Counted from the stretch's first letter, positions 26,056 through 34,559 are shown. The stretch: 42,140 nt of DNA from Opitutia bacterium (GCA_002737275.1 NSIG01000042.1:1-42140), one strand, 5' to 3'. A program made the numbers and translations. Notes: generated from the letters alone by a model not told the origin.

Positions 26056-26550
26056 TTAACGGGCCGGTTTGGCGCTGATCTGAGTCTTAATAAATTCAAT
26101 CAGACTGGGGATGGCCTCGACCATTTCGTCGCGCGTGCTTTCGTAGAGTTTGAGGGCGCCGCCGTAGGGATCGCCGATTTCTTTGGTCCCGCGCTGGGGC
26201 ATGAACTCGCGGAACAGGTAGAGATTGCGCGGGACCTGGGTCATCGCGAATTGAAGCATCGCGCGGTGGGACTCAGTCATGCCGAAGACGGCAACGGCTC
26301 CGCGCACGAGTTCCTCGGTGACGGCGCGGCTGCGGTGCGCGGAGACGTCGAGGCCAACTTTCTTCATGGCCGTGACGGAGTTGGCGCTCACCGGGTCGCC
26401 ATCGCGGCCACCGACGCCCGCCGAAAGAACCTCGAGAGAACGAAGAGGTTCAGGCTGGGCGGCCAAGGCGTGCTTGAGCAGCGCGGCGGCCATAGGGCTG
26501 CGGCAGGTGTTGGCCGTGCAAACGACAAGGATGTATCCGGGAGCGGGCAT
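26056..26550 (-). CDS. Low-molecular-weight phosphatase, arginine-phosphatase (YwlE)-like
   Basis: 164 residues from the ATG giving MPAPGYILVVCTANTCRSPM. The CX5R phosphate loop is Cys11-Arg17, and the general acid Asp127 lies in DPYGG. Thr15 in the loop (CTANTCRS) matches the threonine that in Bacillus YwlE selects phosphoarginine over phosphotyrosine, so a protein-arginine phosphatase is plausible. A tyrosine phosphatase or a cell-wall/exopolysaccharide role is the alternative. No McsB-type arginine kinase is in the window. It sits between glyA and an exported unknown in a minus-strand run. Confidence 0.85.
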   Translation of the reverse strand: MPAPGYILVVCTANTCRSPMAAALLKHALAAQPEPLRSLEVLSAGVGGRDGDPVSANSVTAMKKVGLDVSAHRSRAVTEELVRGAVAVFGMTESHRAMLQFAMTQVPRNLYLFREFMPQRGTKEIGDPYGGALKLYESTRDEMVEAIPSLIEFIKTQISAKPAR

Positions 26551-26617
26551 CGTGGTGTGGTTTGGAATGGGAGGGGAAGGGGTTTCCGGCGAAAGGCAAT
26601 CCGGGGCGTGAGGTGGT

Positions 26618-27262
26618 TTAAAGGCGTTTGAGGGCAAGCAGGGATCGGTGCAGGTGCACGGCGCGTTGCAGCACGGGGTCCGTCGCGGGCGGCGGGGTCG
26701 GCGTCGGGGCGGTGGCTGCGGGGGCTGGGTCGGTGGCGGGTGGCTCGGAGGTGCGGCCAGCGAGGTAGTCGGCCACAAGCCGGGCTTCGTCGTTACGAGG
26801 TTTGGTGATGGGAGGATTGATCAACCGGGCGAGGGCCGCGGCATCGGTGAGCGCGTCGTAAGCGAGACGTTCGGCTTCGGGGGTGGTTTTAAGCGCGATA
26901 TCGGGGAAAAAGTCGGATCCCGCGAGTCCGAGCACGAGGAGGCCGGCGGTGTGCTGGCGGTCGGCGAAGGCGGCGCGCAAAGCGGGGCTCGTGGCGGCGT
27001 TGGCGAGGAGAAAAACGGGTGTGCGCGGCGCGGCGCGGAACTTGAGCCACGCCGAGAGGGCGGTGGCGGCGTCGGCATCGCCGACGGCGTAGCGGAGGTC
27101 GAGGACGAGCGGCTGGGGGCGCGTCGGCGAGGAACCGGGGAGATCGGCCGGGAGCGAGTGGGCGCGGTGGTAGGCGAGGCCTTGACCCAGATCGAAGGAG
27201 AGCGGCGCGGCGAAGGAGCAAACGGTCGCGAGCGCCAGAGCGAGTAAGCGAAGAAACGTCAT
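26618..27262 (-). CDS. Exported protein of unknown function
   Basis: 214 residues from the ATG that overlaps the purD stop (ATGA), giving MTFLRLLALALATVCSFAAPLSF, a clear Sec signal peptide cut near residue 19. The mature part has LDLRYAVGDADAATALSAWL and FLLANAATSPALRAAFADRQ, arranged like a small alpha/beta domain, then a Pro/Thr/Ala-rich stretch (about 170-195). I do not recognise a family. Overlap with purD means translational coupling, yet the product is exported, so the pairing looks like genome compaction rather than shared function. The ORF track's longer frame upstream is antisense-like Arg-rich sequence in purD and was not used. Confidence 0.72.
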   Translation of the reverse strand: MTFLRLLALALATVCSFAAPLSFDLGQGLAYHRAHSLPADLPGSSPTRPQPLVLDLRYAVGDADAATALSAWLKFRAAPRTPVFLLANAATSPALRAAFADRQHTAGLLVLGLAGSDFFPDIALKTTPEAERLAYDALTDAAALARLINPPITKPRNDEARLVADYLAGRTSEPPATDPAPAATAPTPTPPPATDPVLQRAVHLHRSLLALKRL

Positions 27263-28554
27263 GAGCGCGTGAGTTGGCGCGCGGCGATGTCGCGGCGAAA
27301 ATACTTGGTGGCGCAAAGAACTTGGTCGCAGGCGGCGTAGGCGCCTCCGGCGGCGGCGCGGAGGGTGGGCGCGAGGGCGGTGACGCCGAGGACGCGGCCG
27401 CCGTTGGTCACGAGTTGACCGGCGGCGTTTTTCGCGGTGCCGGCGTGATAGATCGTGGTTGCAGGCGGCAGGGCACCGGGTGCGGGCAAGATGATGATGT
27501 CGCCTTTGGTGTAGGCGTCGGGATAGCCGCGGGCGGCGATGACGACGCAGACGGCGTAGCCGGGTTTCACCGCGAGCGGGCCGACGGCGGGGAGGCGGCC
27601 GAGGGCCGCGGCCCAAAGCAGTGCGAGCAAATCGGTGGCGAGGCGCGGCAGAACGACTTGGGTCTCGGGGTCGCCGAAGCGGGTGTTGTACTCGATCACG
27701 CTCGGGCCTCCGGGTGTGAGCATGATGCCGATGAAGAGCGTGCCGCAAAACGCGATGCCCTCGGCGGCGATGGCGTGCACGGAAGGACGGACGATTTCGT
27801 GATCGATGCGCGCGAGGAGCTCAGGCGTGACGACCTCGGCGGGTGAGTAGGTGCCCATGCCGCCGGTGTTGGGGCCGGTGTCGCCGTCGCCGATGCGTTT
27901 GTGGTCCTGCGAGGTCGGGAGGATGACGTAGTCGCGGCCGGAGACGACGACGAGGATGCTGGTTTCTTCACCGAAAAGGCAGTCTTCAATGAGGAGTTGT
28001 CGGCCGGCGGCGCCGAACTTTTCCCCGGCGAGCATTTCGCGCACGGCGGCTTCGGCTTCTTCGAGGGATTGGGTAACAACGACGCCTTTGCCGGCGGCAA
28101 GCCCGTCGGCCTTGACGACGATGGGCAGGGAGCGGGTGCGCAGGTAAGTGAGGGCGGGCTCGATCGCGCTGAAGAACGCGGCGGGTGCGGTCGGGATCCG
28201 GTGCTTGAGGAGAATCTGCTTCGTGAAAATTTTCGACGCTTCTAGCCGCGCGCCGTCGGCGCCGGGGCCGTAGACGGGGATTTTGAGTTCGCGTAGACGG
28301 TCGGCGAGCCCGAGGGAAAGTGGGACCTCGGGGCCGACGACGACGAAGGCGATCTGCTCGCGTTGCACGAGGGCGACGAGGCCGGTGACATCGTCGGCGG
28401 CGATAGGAAAGCAGGCCACCTCCTCGGCGATGCCGGCGTTGCCGGGCGCGCAGATGACACGGGGCGCGGCGGGGGAGGCGACGAGGGCGCGGACGAGCGC
28501 GTGTTCACGGCCACCGGAGCCAACGACGAGGAGGGAGGAGGGAAGAGTGGACAT
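27259..28554 (-). CDS. purD: Phosphoribosylamine-glycine ligase (GAR synthetase)
   Basis: 431 residues. ATP-grasp enzyme: LLVVGSGGREHALVRAL opening, APGNAGIAEEVACFPI, VVGPEVPLSLGLADRL, SKIFTKQILLKHRIPT, VKADGLAAGKGVVV, DYVILPTSQDHKRIGDGDTGPNTGGMGTYSP and EYNTRFGDPETQVVLPRL. It ligates glycine to phosphoribosylamine in purine synthesis. The start is only six bases after the toxin stop, so purD must either be co-transcribed with the toxin-antitoxin pair or use a promoter inside it. Confidence 0.96.
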   Translation of the reverse strand: MSTLPSSLLVVGSGGREHALVRALVASPAAPRVICAPGNAGIAEEVACFPIAADDVTGLVALVQREQIAFVVVGPEVPLSLGLADRLRELKIPVYGPGADGARLEASKIFTKQILLKHRIPTAPAAFFSAIEPALTYLRTRSLPIVVKADGLAAGKGVVVTQSLEEAEAAVREMLAGEKFGAAGRQLLIEDCLFGEETSILVVVSGRDYVILPTSQDHKRIGDGDTGPNTGGMGTYSPAEVVTPELLARIDHEIVRPSVHAIAAEGIAFCGTLFIGIMLTPGGPSVIEYNTRFGDPETQVVLPRLATDLLALLWAAALGRLPAVGPLAVKPGYAVCVVIAARGYPDAYTKGDIIILPAPGALPPATTIYHAGTAKNAAGQLVTNGGRVLGVTALAPTLRAAAGGAYAACDQVLCATKYFRRDIAARQLTRS

Positions 28555-28560
28555 GGCAAA

Positions 28561-28860
28561 TCAGGGAGTGCGCCGTGCCAGCCAGTAGCCGGGTGCGCGG
28601 GCGGGATGGGCTACTGCCCCGCCAACGATTCGGTCGGCGATGAGTTCGTCGTGAACGATGAATTTATAACCACGGGTGACCATGCGTCGGACGCCATCGG
28701 GCTCTAAACGACCAAGACCGGGGAACTGTCGCGGGGAAACAAGGGCCCTCGCAATATCTGCGCGGACATGAGCGCCAGCGCGCGGGTGTTCGGTCTCACA
28801 AAACAACACTTCAGCTTCCAACTCAGTCCGAGCGGCCGGGTGATAGGCGAGTTCCTTCAT
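28561..28860 (-). CDS. ParE/RelE-type toxin
   Basis: 99 residues, ATG overlapping the antitoxin stop (ATGA). ParE/RelE/YoeB superfamily features: KELAYHPAARTELEAEV at the N-terminus and the C-terminal core RRMVTRGYKFIVHDELIADRIVGGAVAHPARAPGYW, where the hydrophobic strand ends in the family's AVAH-x-R-PGYW. Such toxins cut mRNA on ribosomes or poison gyrase; which one is not clear from sequence. It is preceded by its antitoxin and followed after six bases by purD. Confidence 0.85.
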   Translation of the reverse strand: MKELAYHPAARTELEAEVLFCETEHPRAGAHVRADIARALVSPRQFPGLGRLEPDGVRRMVTRGYKFIVHDELIADRIVGGAVAHPARAPGYWLARRTP

Positions 28861-29087
28861 CCCAACAGGCGATCTAGCGAGCGCTCAACTTCATTGCCGG
28901 GTACCAACTGCACTCTTCCGGATAGGACTTCTTCGCGGCGGCGTTGCACCCCCGTTTGCCAAGCGGCCTCATGCTCTGGGGACGTCTCGGCGACCGCCAC
29001 GGCCATGAGTTGCTCGGCGAGGGAAAGTTTTGCCTCGGGGCTGAGAGTGAGCGCGGCGCGGGCGAGCTCGGCGAGTTGGGCGGTCAT
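28857..29087 (-). CDS. Addiction-module antitoxin
   Basis: 76 residues, one frame upstream of the toxin with a four-base overlap. The sequence LSPEAKLSLAEQLMAVAV and the ending RRREEVLSGRVQLVPGNEVERSLDRLLG are those of the small 'addiction module component' antitoxins that pair with ParE/RelE toxins. The antitoxin-first order and overlap fit. It should neutralise the toxin and probably repress the operon. The promoter would lie in the 109 bases before it, which separate it from the LOG gene. Confidence 0.83.
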   Translation of the reverse strand: MTAQLAELARAALTLSPEAKLSLAEQLMAVAVAETSPEHEAAWQTGVQRRREEVLSGRVQLVPGNEVERSLDRLLG

Positions 29088-29196
29088 GGGGAAAAACTGG
29101 GTGGAATTCGTGAATTGGCCAGAGTGGAACGGTGGTGGGCGCTGACGCTAACGTTCGTCGTCGTCCCCGCCGTTATGGCGAAATCGTGAATGGCGC

Positions 29197-31104
29197 TCAG
29201 AGCACCTGCAGCTTTTTGCGGTAGAAGGCGACGACCTCGGCGGGATCATCGGTGAAGAGAATGTAGTCGTTGATCCACGCGGGGGCGCGCTGGGTGGCGA
29301 TCATCGTCTTCACCTGTTTGCGGAGGTCGCCCCAGAATTTTGAATTGAAGAATACGAAAGGCGTGCGGGGGCGGATGCCGAGTTTCAGGTTGCACATCTC
29401 GATCCCGATTTCTTCGAGGGTGCCCACGCCGCCGACGTTGAAGATGCAGAAATCGGCGGCCTCGAACCACTTTTGGCGGAAGTGGCGGGAGCTCTCCTGA
29501 AACGTGTTGAAGAAATCGACGCCGAGCTCGGGCGGCTGGGCTTCGAGTTCGAGGAAGCAGGCGCCGGTGAGCGCGCCTTTGCTGCGGGCTTGGTCGGTCG
29601 CAAGGCGCATGACGCCGCCGCCGCCGCCGGTGAGCACGCCGACGTTGGGGCCGATGAAGCCGGTGAGGCCTTCGACCAGATCGGTGATGCGGGCGGTGTC
29701 GGCGGGATCGAGGCCAACGGCGGAACCGTAAAAGGCGAGAATCGTGGTTTCTTGGAATTTGCGGGTGAGTTCCTCGCGGACGAAGAAGCCGTGGCCCTTT
29801 TTGTAGACGTGGGCGTAGAGCTCTTTGGTGGACTCGTCATACCAGTAAACGCGGATGCCGATGGCGTCGAACGTGTCGAGGCGGGCGTGGGCGTTGCTGG
29901 AGAGAAAATAGCCGTGGGTCCGCGAGGCTTTGCGGAAAATGATCCGCTTCAACTTCACGTCGCCGATGCGGGTGAGCAGCTCGATGTGTTCGAGCAGATC
30001 GGGAAAGTGATCGACGATGAGGGTGTCGGCCTCGGGTGGGGCGGCGTCGAGCGCTTGTACCATCGTGCGGCTGCCGATGGGGCAGGCCTCGCCATCGAGG
30101 AATTTCTTGAGGTCCCCATTGGCCTGGCCGAGGACGCTGCGATTTTCGGTGGTTCCGCTTTGACCGCGGACGGTAATCTTGGTGCGCGGGCGGGCCTCGG
30201 CGTTGTCTCGGGGAGGATTCGCATCGAGACACTTGAAGAGCTCGTGGGCGGTGCCGAGGAGGCGTTGGCGTTTTTTTGCGAGGGTTTTGAACTCGGGGTC
30301 GGCCAAGGTTGGGGCTCTGAAGATATCAACGGAGACCATCGGATTCACGACGGGCTGGTCGCCGGTGTTGTAAATTTCGAGCATGATGTTCGTGCCGAAG
30401 GTTTTGATCGGATCGAGCAAGATGGCGCTGGTGTGGAGGCCGAAGTTGCCCTCTCCTTGGTTGAGGACGACGAAGTGTTCCTTCAGGTACATCGAGCAAC
30501 TCGTGAGGATGCCCGAGCGCGGAGGGATGGTGAGCGGCGAGGCCTCGTGGCGGACTTGGACCTTGTCGATGAAAGAGCGGCCGGCGTTGCCGGAAACAAT
30601 GTGCTCGAAGTTGAGGCGCGAGAGCCTCGAGGAGAGCGTGTAGTTGACTTGGTGCGGGGTGAGGAAAACGCGCCCGCGGGAGTCGATGGAGATGGTGTTG
30701 GGCAACTTGAGGGCATTGGCCTGGATGGCCGCCCAGATCTCGGTGCTGGATAGTTTGGCGGCGGCGGGGGCAAAAAAGAGCCGGCCGACGGGCACGCCCG
30801 ATCGGAGCAGTTTTTTCCAATACGGTGCGTTTGGGAAACTCTGGTCGTAAATGAAGGTATCGGCGGTCAGCAAAATGCGGTTCCCGTCGACGACGGGGGC
30901 GCCTTGCAAGAGCATCTCGATGCCGATGCGGGCAAGGGAGCTGCGCTCGGTAAACTTGAGGTCGGCAAGATGGGTCTTGAGGAATTCGAATTCGGCGGGA
31001 TTACGCGGCCAGAAGGCCAGGGTGAGGGTCGTGGTGCGGTCGTCCTTGTTTTTAATGTTGAGGATCTGGCCGTCTTGACTGGTCCAAAATTGATCGGGGG
31101 TCAT
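29197..31104 (-). CDS. Large LOG-domain protein with unrecognised N-terminal region
   Basis: 635 residues from the ATG giving MTPDQFWTSQDGQI; the ORF-track extension to 31875 runs antisense through the FKBP gene and is rejected. The C-terminal ~200 residues are a LOG (lysine-decarboxylase-like) Rossmann domain: AFYGSAVGL, VLTGGGGGVMRLATDQA, and FNVGGVGTLEEIG near residue 557, a form of the PGGxGTxxE motif. LOG proteins hydrolyse nucleoside 5'-monophosphates (cytokinin-type or PpnN-type). The first ~400 residues match nothing I know; they contain predicted beta-rich stretches with FLTPHQVNYTLSS and IVSGNAGRSFIDKVQV, then a helical segment before the LOG domain. No signal peptide or membrane segment. 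It is divergent from the FKBP gene. Confidence 0.78.
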   Translation of the reverse strand: MTPDQFWTSQDGQILNIKNKDDRTTTLTLAFWPRNPAEFEFLKTHLADLKFTERSSLARIGIEMLLQGAPVVDGNRILLTADTFIYDQSFPNAPYWKKLLRSGVPVGRLFFAPAAAKLSSTEIWAAIQANALKLPNTISIDSRGRVFLTPHQVNYTLSSRLSRLNFEHIVSGNAGRSFIDKVQVRHEASPLTIPPRSGILTSCSMYLKEHFVVLNQGEGNFGLHTSAILLDPIKTFGTNIMLEIYNTGDQPVVNPMVSVDIFRAPTLADPEFKTLAKKRQRLLGTAHELFKCLDANPPRDNAEARPRTKITVRGQSGTTENRSVLGQANGDLKKFLDGEACPIGSRTMVQALDAAPPEADTLIVDHFPDLLEHIELLTRIGDVKLKRIIFRKASRTHGYFLSSNAHARLDTFDAIGIRVYWYDESTKELYAHVYKKGHGFFVREELTRKFQETTILAFYGSAVGLDPADTARITDLVEGLTGFIGPNVGVLTGGGGGVMRLATDQARSKGALTGACFLELEAQPPELGVDFFNTFQESSRHFRQKWFEAADFCIFNVGGVGTLEEIGIEMCNLKLGIRPRTPFVFFNSKFWGDLRKQVKTMIATQRAPAWINDYILFTDDPAEVVAFYRKKLQVL

Positions 31105-31260
31105 GGGGGTGATTCGGAGGAAAAACGTGGTGGTTGCCTTGCTGCGACACAAGCGGGGAGTAATTGTTTGCTTTCCGGGCGGCAGACCGGCACATCCAAA
31201 AGTTTTCCGGCATAAATCGGCCGTTTCAGTTTCCAGTCTAGGTAAACCTACAACCCACAT

Positions 31261-32052
31261 ATGAAGCTCAAGTCCGCTCTCACGTTCTCCCTGCTCGCGC
31301 TCGGCACTGCCACCGCGATCCAAGCTCAGGAGGTCAAACTCAACATCCCCGGCCAGCCTGCCGCCGCTGCCGCCGCTGCTGCTCCGGTCGCCCAGGTTTT
31401 CACCGAGGCGCAACTCGTCGAGACCTTCGGATGGTTCATGGGCAAACGGATCGGGCTCTCCGAGCTCGCCTTCAGTCCGGCGGAAGTCGAGTCCCTGCTC
31501 AAGGGCATGGGCGCGGCGGTTTCCGGCAAAGAATCGCCCTACGAACTCGAGAAGATCGGGCCGGCGATGGACGAATTCATGAAGAAGAAGCAGGACGCCT
31601 ACATGGGCAAACTCAAGCAAGAGGGCCTCAAGCAGAGCGGTGATTTCTTTACGAAATTGAAGGAAATCAAGGCGGTCGTCGAACTGCCCAGCGGCCTCCG
31701 TTATGAAATCGTCAAGCAAGGCGACGGCGCCGTGCCAAAGCCCACCGAGACTGTCAAAGTCCACTACACCGGCACGCTGATTGATGGCACCGTTTTCGAC
31801 AGCTCGGTGCAGCGCAACGAGCCGGCCGAGTTCCAACTCGACCAAGTTATCCCCGGCTGGACCGAGGGCCTGCAAAAGGTGAAAAAGGGCGGCAAGATCA
31901 AGCTCTACGTCCCGCCATCACTCGCCTACGGCGATGACGCGCGCGGCAACATCCCGCCCTCGTCGACGTTGATTTTCGAAATCGACCTGCTCGACATCAA
32001 GTCGAGCGCTCCAGCGCCCGCGCTGCCGGTCGCTCCCGCTGCCGGCAAGTAA
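31261..32052 (+). CDS. Exported FKBP-type peptidyl-prolyl isomerase (Mip/FkpA-like)
   Basis: 263 residues. A Sec signal peptide MKLKSALTFSLLALGTATAIQA is followed by an Ala/Pro linker, an alpha-helical dimerisation region (about 45-135, with FGWFMGKRIGLSELAFSPAE and helices rich in Lys), and a FKBP domain (about 150-245) with VKVHYTGTLIDGTVFDSS and VIPGWTEGLQKVKKGGKIKLYVPPSLAYG. This is the Mip/FkpA plan, a periplasmic chaperone and proline isomerase acting as a dimer. The stop is followed by a strong terminator. Confidence 0.92.
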   Translation: MKLKSALTFSLLALGTATAIQAQEVKLNIPGQPAAAAAAAAPVAQVFTEAQLVETFGWFMGKRIGLSELAFSPAEVESLLKGMGAAVSGKESPYELEKIGPAMDEFMKKKQDAYMGKLKQEGLKQSGDFFTKLKEIKAVVELPSGLRYEIVKQGDGAVPKPTETVKVHYTGTLIDGTVFDSSVQRNEPAEFQLDQVIPGWTEGLQKVKKGGKIKLYVPPSLAYGDDARGNIPPSSTLIFEIDLLDIKSSAPAPALPVAPAAGK

Positions 32053-32073
32053 GTCCGCTCATTCCTCTGCAAG

Positions 32074-32106
32074 AGCCCGACGCCTTAACCGGCGCCGGGC
32101 TTTTTT
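32074..32106 (+). terminator. Intrinsic terminator after the exported FKBP gene
   Basis: AGCCCGACGCC pairs with GGCGCCGGGCT (one mismatch) across TTAACC and runs into six T, 22 bases after the stop. Confidence 0.85.
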
Positions 32107-32126
32107 CCGGCCGGACCAGCGCTGAA

Positions 32127-32345
32127 CTATGGTTTGATGGGGGCGGGCACTGACTCCGCCGGGGCGAGCTCGGTCAGTAGCGTGTTCCAGCGTCGCACGT
32201 GGGCTTCATCTTTGGCGAGTCGCGCGCTGGCGATCGCGGACGCAGGGTGGGCGCTTGTTGCCGGAAATTCAGTCCCGGGCGCGTGGGTTGAATCTATCCC
32301 AGCTCCCCGGGCTGATCCGGGGTGTTTGAGGCGGGTTGAATTTGC
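32127..32345 (-). pseudogene. Possible 3' continuation of the 112-aa gene past its stop
   Basis: Directly after the TAA at 32346-32348 and in the same frame, the minus strand stays open for 72 codons to a TAG at 32127. The last ~45 residues read like real protein (SARLAKDEAHVRRWNTLLTELAP). There is no start codon of its own. It could be the tail of an older longer gene cut by the TAA, or a chance open frame in GC-rich DNA. Low confidence. Confidence 0.25.
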
Positions 32346-32684
32346 TTAACGCATTGCGGGCCGGAGCGCGCGGCGCAACTCGCCGGCGAGGACGACTTGG
32401 CGGCGACAGGCGGCGTCGATCTGCTCGCGGCTCGTATCCGGCAAGACCTCGCAGCGGAATGCGACCATCAGCGGCGTGGCCGCGGGCAGCTTGGCGGTGG
32501 TGAGCCGGCGGAGGCACTCGGTGCGGAGACTGCGGGCGCGTGACTCGATCACGAGAAAGATACACTCGGCCGAGTAAATAACGGCGACGCCCAAGGCGTT
32601 CGCGGCAATCGCGGTCTCAACATCGGCCGCAGGACAAAGAGTGAGGCCGAAGCGCTCGGGCCACGGCTGGGTTTGGTTTTCCAT
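32346..32684 (-). CDS. Hypothetical protein, 112 residues
   Basis: Starts MENQTQPWPERFGLTLC. A hydrophobic patch GVAVIYSAECIFLVIE is followed by helices rich in Arg and Ala. No signal peptide and no domain that I recognise. Codon use resembles neighbouring genes (G/C at third positions), which supports coding, but an overlapping frame on the same strand (32269-32565) is also open. It lies 78 bases downstream of the PhoD-like gene on the same strand. Confidence 0.5.
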   Translation of the reverse strand: MENQTQPWPERFGLTLCPAADVETAIAANALGVAVIYSAECIFLVIESRARSLRTECLRRLTTAKLPAATPLMVAFRCEVLPDTSREQIDAACRRQVVLAGELRRALRPAMR

Positions 32685-32762
32685 CCGGGAGCGTCCTTGC
32701 GGACGTGGCGTAAGACAACGCGTTTGTGGTGCCGACGCGTTTCGCCTTCCGCGCCCGCCGCA

Positions 32763-34163
32763 TCAAGGCGCCCGGGCAAACTGGAGGTCGGCCACCGGCA
32801 CGGAGGTCGACCAGAGTGATTTTCCTTCGCGGTTGAAGGCGGTGAAGCCGAGAATTCGCGCCCGGCGCGGCCCGGTGAGGGTGATTTCGCCGAAATTGTT
32901 TTCGACGATGATGCTCCCGGGCACGCGCACAGAATTTTTGGCTTCGGCCCATTTTTCGCCCTCGGTCACGGGCCGGCGATTTGCGCCGGCGGTGAGCGAT
33001 GAGGAAGTGAGCTCGAGCACCGGCGGCGCGCCGGCCCGTTCGAGACGGGAAAATTCGCCGAAGTGGCGGTCGCCGGTTAGAAAGACCACGCCACCGATTT
33101 TGTTTTTGAGGATAAAGTCGAGGATGTCCGCCCGTTCCTGCGGATAGCGGGAGAGGTTCTCGTCAAAGGCCATGGGATTCAAAAACTGGCTGCCGACGGC
33201 GATGAAACGCAGCGCGATGTTCGAGTTCGCGTTGGAATCGGCGAGCGCGCTCTTCAGCCATGCGAGTTGACGCGGACCGAGGAAAGACTTGCCGGGGGTG
33301 GCATCGGCCAGTGCGGAGGCGTCGCGGTGGTAGCGCCCGTCGAGGATGAAAATCTCGGCGTCGCCCTGCACAAAACGGGTATAGATGCCGGGGTTGTCGG
33401 TCTCGCCCGCGCTGCGCATCGGCCAATACCAGCGGAAGGCTTCGAGGGTGGTGTCCTTCAGTTCATAGCTGCGGCTGGAGTCGTTGGGCCCGAATTCGTG
33501 GTCGTCCCACGTGCCGTAGTGGTGCATGGCGGCGAGCAAGGGCTGGACGGCCTCGGCGCGACGGTCGGCGCTGTAGCGGAAAAAAATTCCGTAGCGCGAC
33601 GACCAATCCTGCTCGCGGAGGTAAAGGTTGTCGCCGAGCCACAGCATGAAATCGCCGCCGTGCTTCGCCATGTTGCGAAAAATCTCCGGCGACGCGCCAT
33701 AGGGCGGTCGGGTGGGGCCGGAGGGACGGTCGTAGGGTGGGTCGTTGATGTAGCTGCACGATCCGACGAGGAAACGGACCACGGGCGGATCGCCCCGCCA
33801 TTCCCATTGGGACTTGGCGCGAAACGTAAGCGGGGTCGCAGCGGGCTGCGCGGTGCCGTCGAGCATGATGGCGTAGGCATAGGCTTGGCCGGCGACGAGC
33901 CCGTCCACGACGAAGTGATGCACTTGGGTTCCGATGGGGTTGGTGAGGCTGCGGGTCGCCGGGACGAGGCGGGACGGAGCGTCGGAGGTTACCGGCCGGA
34001 CCGAGAGCTCAACGCGACCGGCTCCCTCGGTTTCAAGCCAGACGAGCACCTCGCGATGTTCCTGATAGCCCAGCATCGGGCCGGCGACGATCCGGCCGGC
34101 GGCGCAGATGGAGGTGGAAAACGCGAGGACGCTCAAAATCGAAACGAATACGCGATGGTTCAT
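32763..34163 (-). CDS. PhoD-like alkaline phosphatase/phosphodiesterase, exported
   Basis: 466 residues from the ATG giving MNHRVFVSILSVLAFSTSICA, a Sec signal peptide; the TTG 16 codons upstream adds PLGRRLAAAFARG, which could make a Tat-like leader. A fibronectin-like N-terminal domain (about 25-120) precedes a metallophosphatase domain with GSCSY, LWLGDNLYLRE, GTWDDHEFGPNDS and LTGDRHFGEFSRLE, the PhoD metal ligands. It should release phosphate from extracellular phosphomono- or diesters in the periplasm. The downstream 112-aa ORF lies 78 bases on. Confidence 0.9.
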   Translation of the reverse strand: MNHRVFVSILSVLAFSTSICAAGRIVAGPMLGYQEHREVLVWLETEGAGRVELSVRPVTSDAPSRLVPATRSLTNPIGTQVHHFVVDGLVAGQAYAYAIMLDGTAQPAATPLTFRAKSQWEWRGDPPVVRFLVGSCSYINDPPYDRPSGPTRPPYGASPEIFRNMAKHGGDFMLWLGDNLYLREQDWSSRYGIFFRYSADRRAEAVQPLLAAMHHYGTWDDHEFGPNDSSRSYELKDTTLEAFRWYWPMRSAGETDNPGIYTRFVQGDAEIFILDGRYHRDASALADATPGKSFLGPRQLAWLKSALADSNANSNIALRFIAVGSQFLNPMAFDENLSRYPQERADILDFILKNKIGGVVFLTGDRHFGEFSRLERAGAPPVLELTSSSLTAGANRRPVTEGEKWAEAKNSVRVPGSIIVENNFGEITLTGPRRARILGFTAFNREGKSLWSTSVPVADLQFARAP

Positions 34164-34559
34164 CCCCCGAGCGAAAGCGGCGGCGAGGCGGCGGCCAAGA
34201 GGCAAAATCAAGGGACACCCATTCGTAACCGGGTGATCGCCGGATCGGCGGCTTGGATCGAGCCGAGAAAAGCTCGGCGCTGTTTCCGCGCCGGGCCCAA
34301 CCGCCGAACTCGGCCTTGAAGCCTCCAGCGAATTTCTCCCGCTTTGGCGGTTTCGCCCAACCTGCTTTCCCGCTTGTGCCTGATCCCGCCCCCGTCAGTC
34401 CCGGCCCCGATGCTGATTTGAAATCTGATTCCCGCGATCATGGGTTTCGACCCGATGACGCCGCCGACCTGGGCGTGGCCAAAGACTCCATAAAAGCGGG
34501 TGGGTGCGACCGGGTGAAATCCATTGCGGGGAAGCGGGCGGCGGGGCTGAATTTTGCGC
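34164..34559. other. 396-base divergent gap between the PhoD-like and SDR genes
   Basis: The two flanking genes start on opposite sides, so promoters for both should lie here. A palindrome GATTTGAAATC at 34415-34425 in a locally AT-rich stretch could be an operator, but no full promoter is convincing. Open frames here on both strands look like GC-driven shadows. Confidence 0.3.

Noticed and set aside
29473-30753. 426-codon plus-strand ORF opposite the LOG gene
   Set aside because: Antisense shadow with Glu/Gly/Val bias and no recognisable motif.
31105-31875. Extension of the LOG ORF upstream to 31875
   Set aside because: It runs antisense through the signal peptide and much of the FKBP gene, and the sequence has no family character; the ATG at 31104 fits the gene gap.
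33267-34319. 350-codon plus-strand ORF opposite the PhoD-like gene
   Set aside because: Antisense shadow; no motifs, and the minus strand carries the intact phosphatase.
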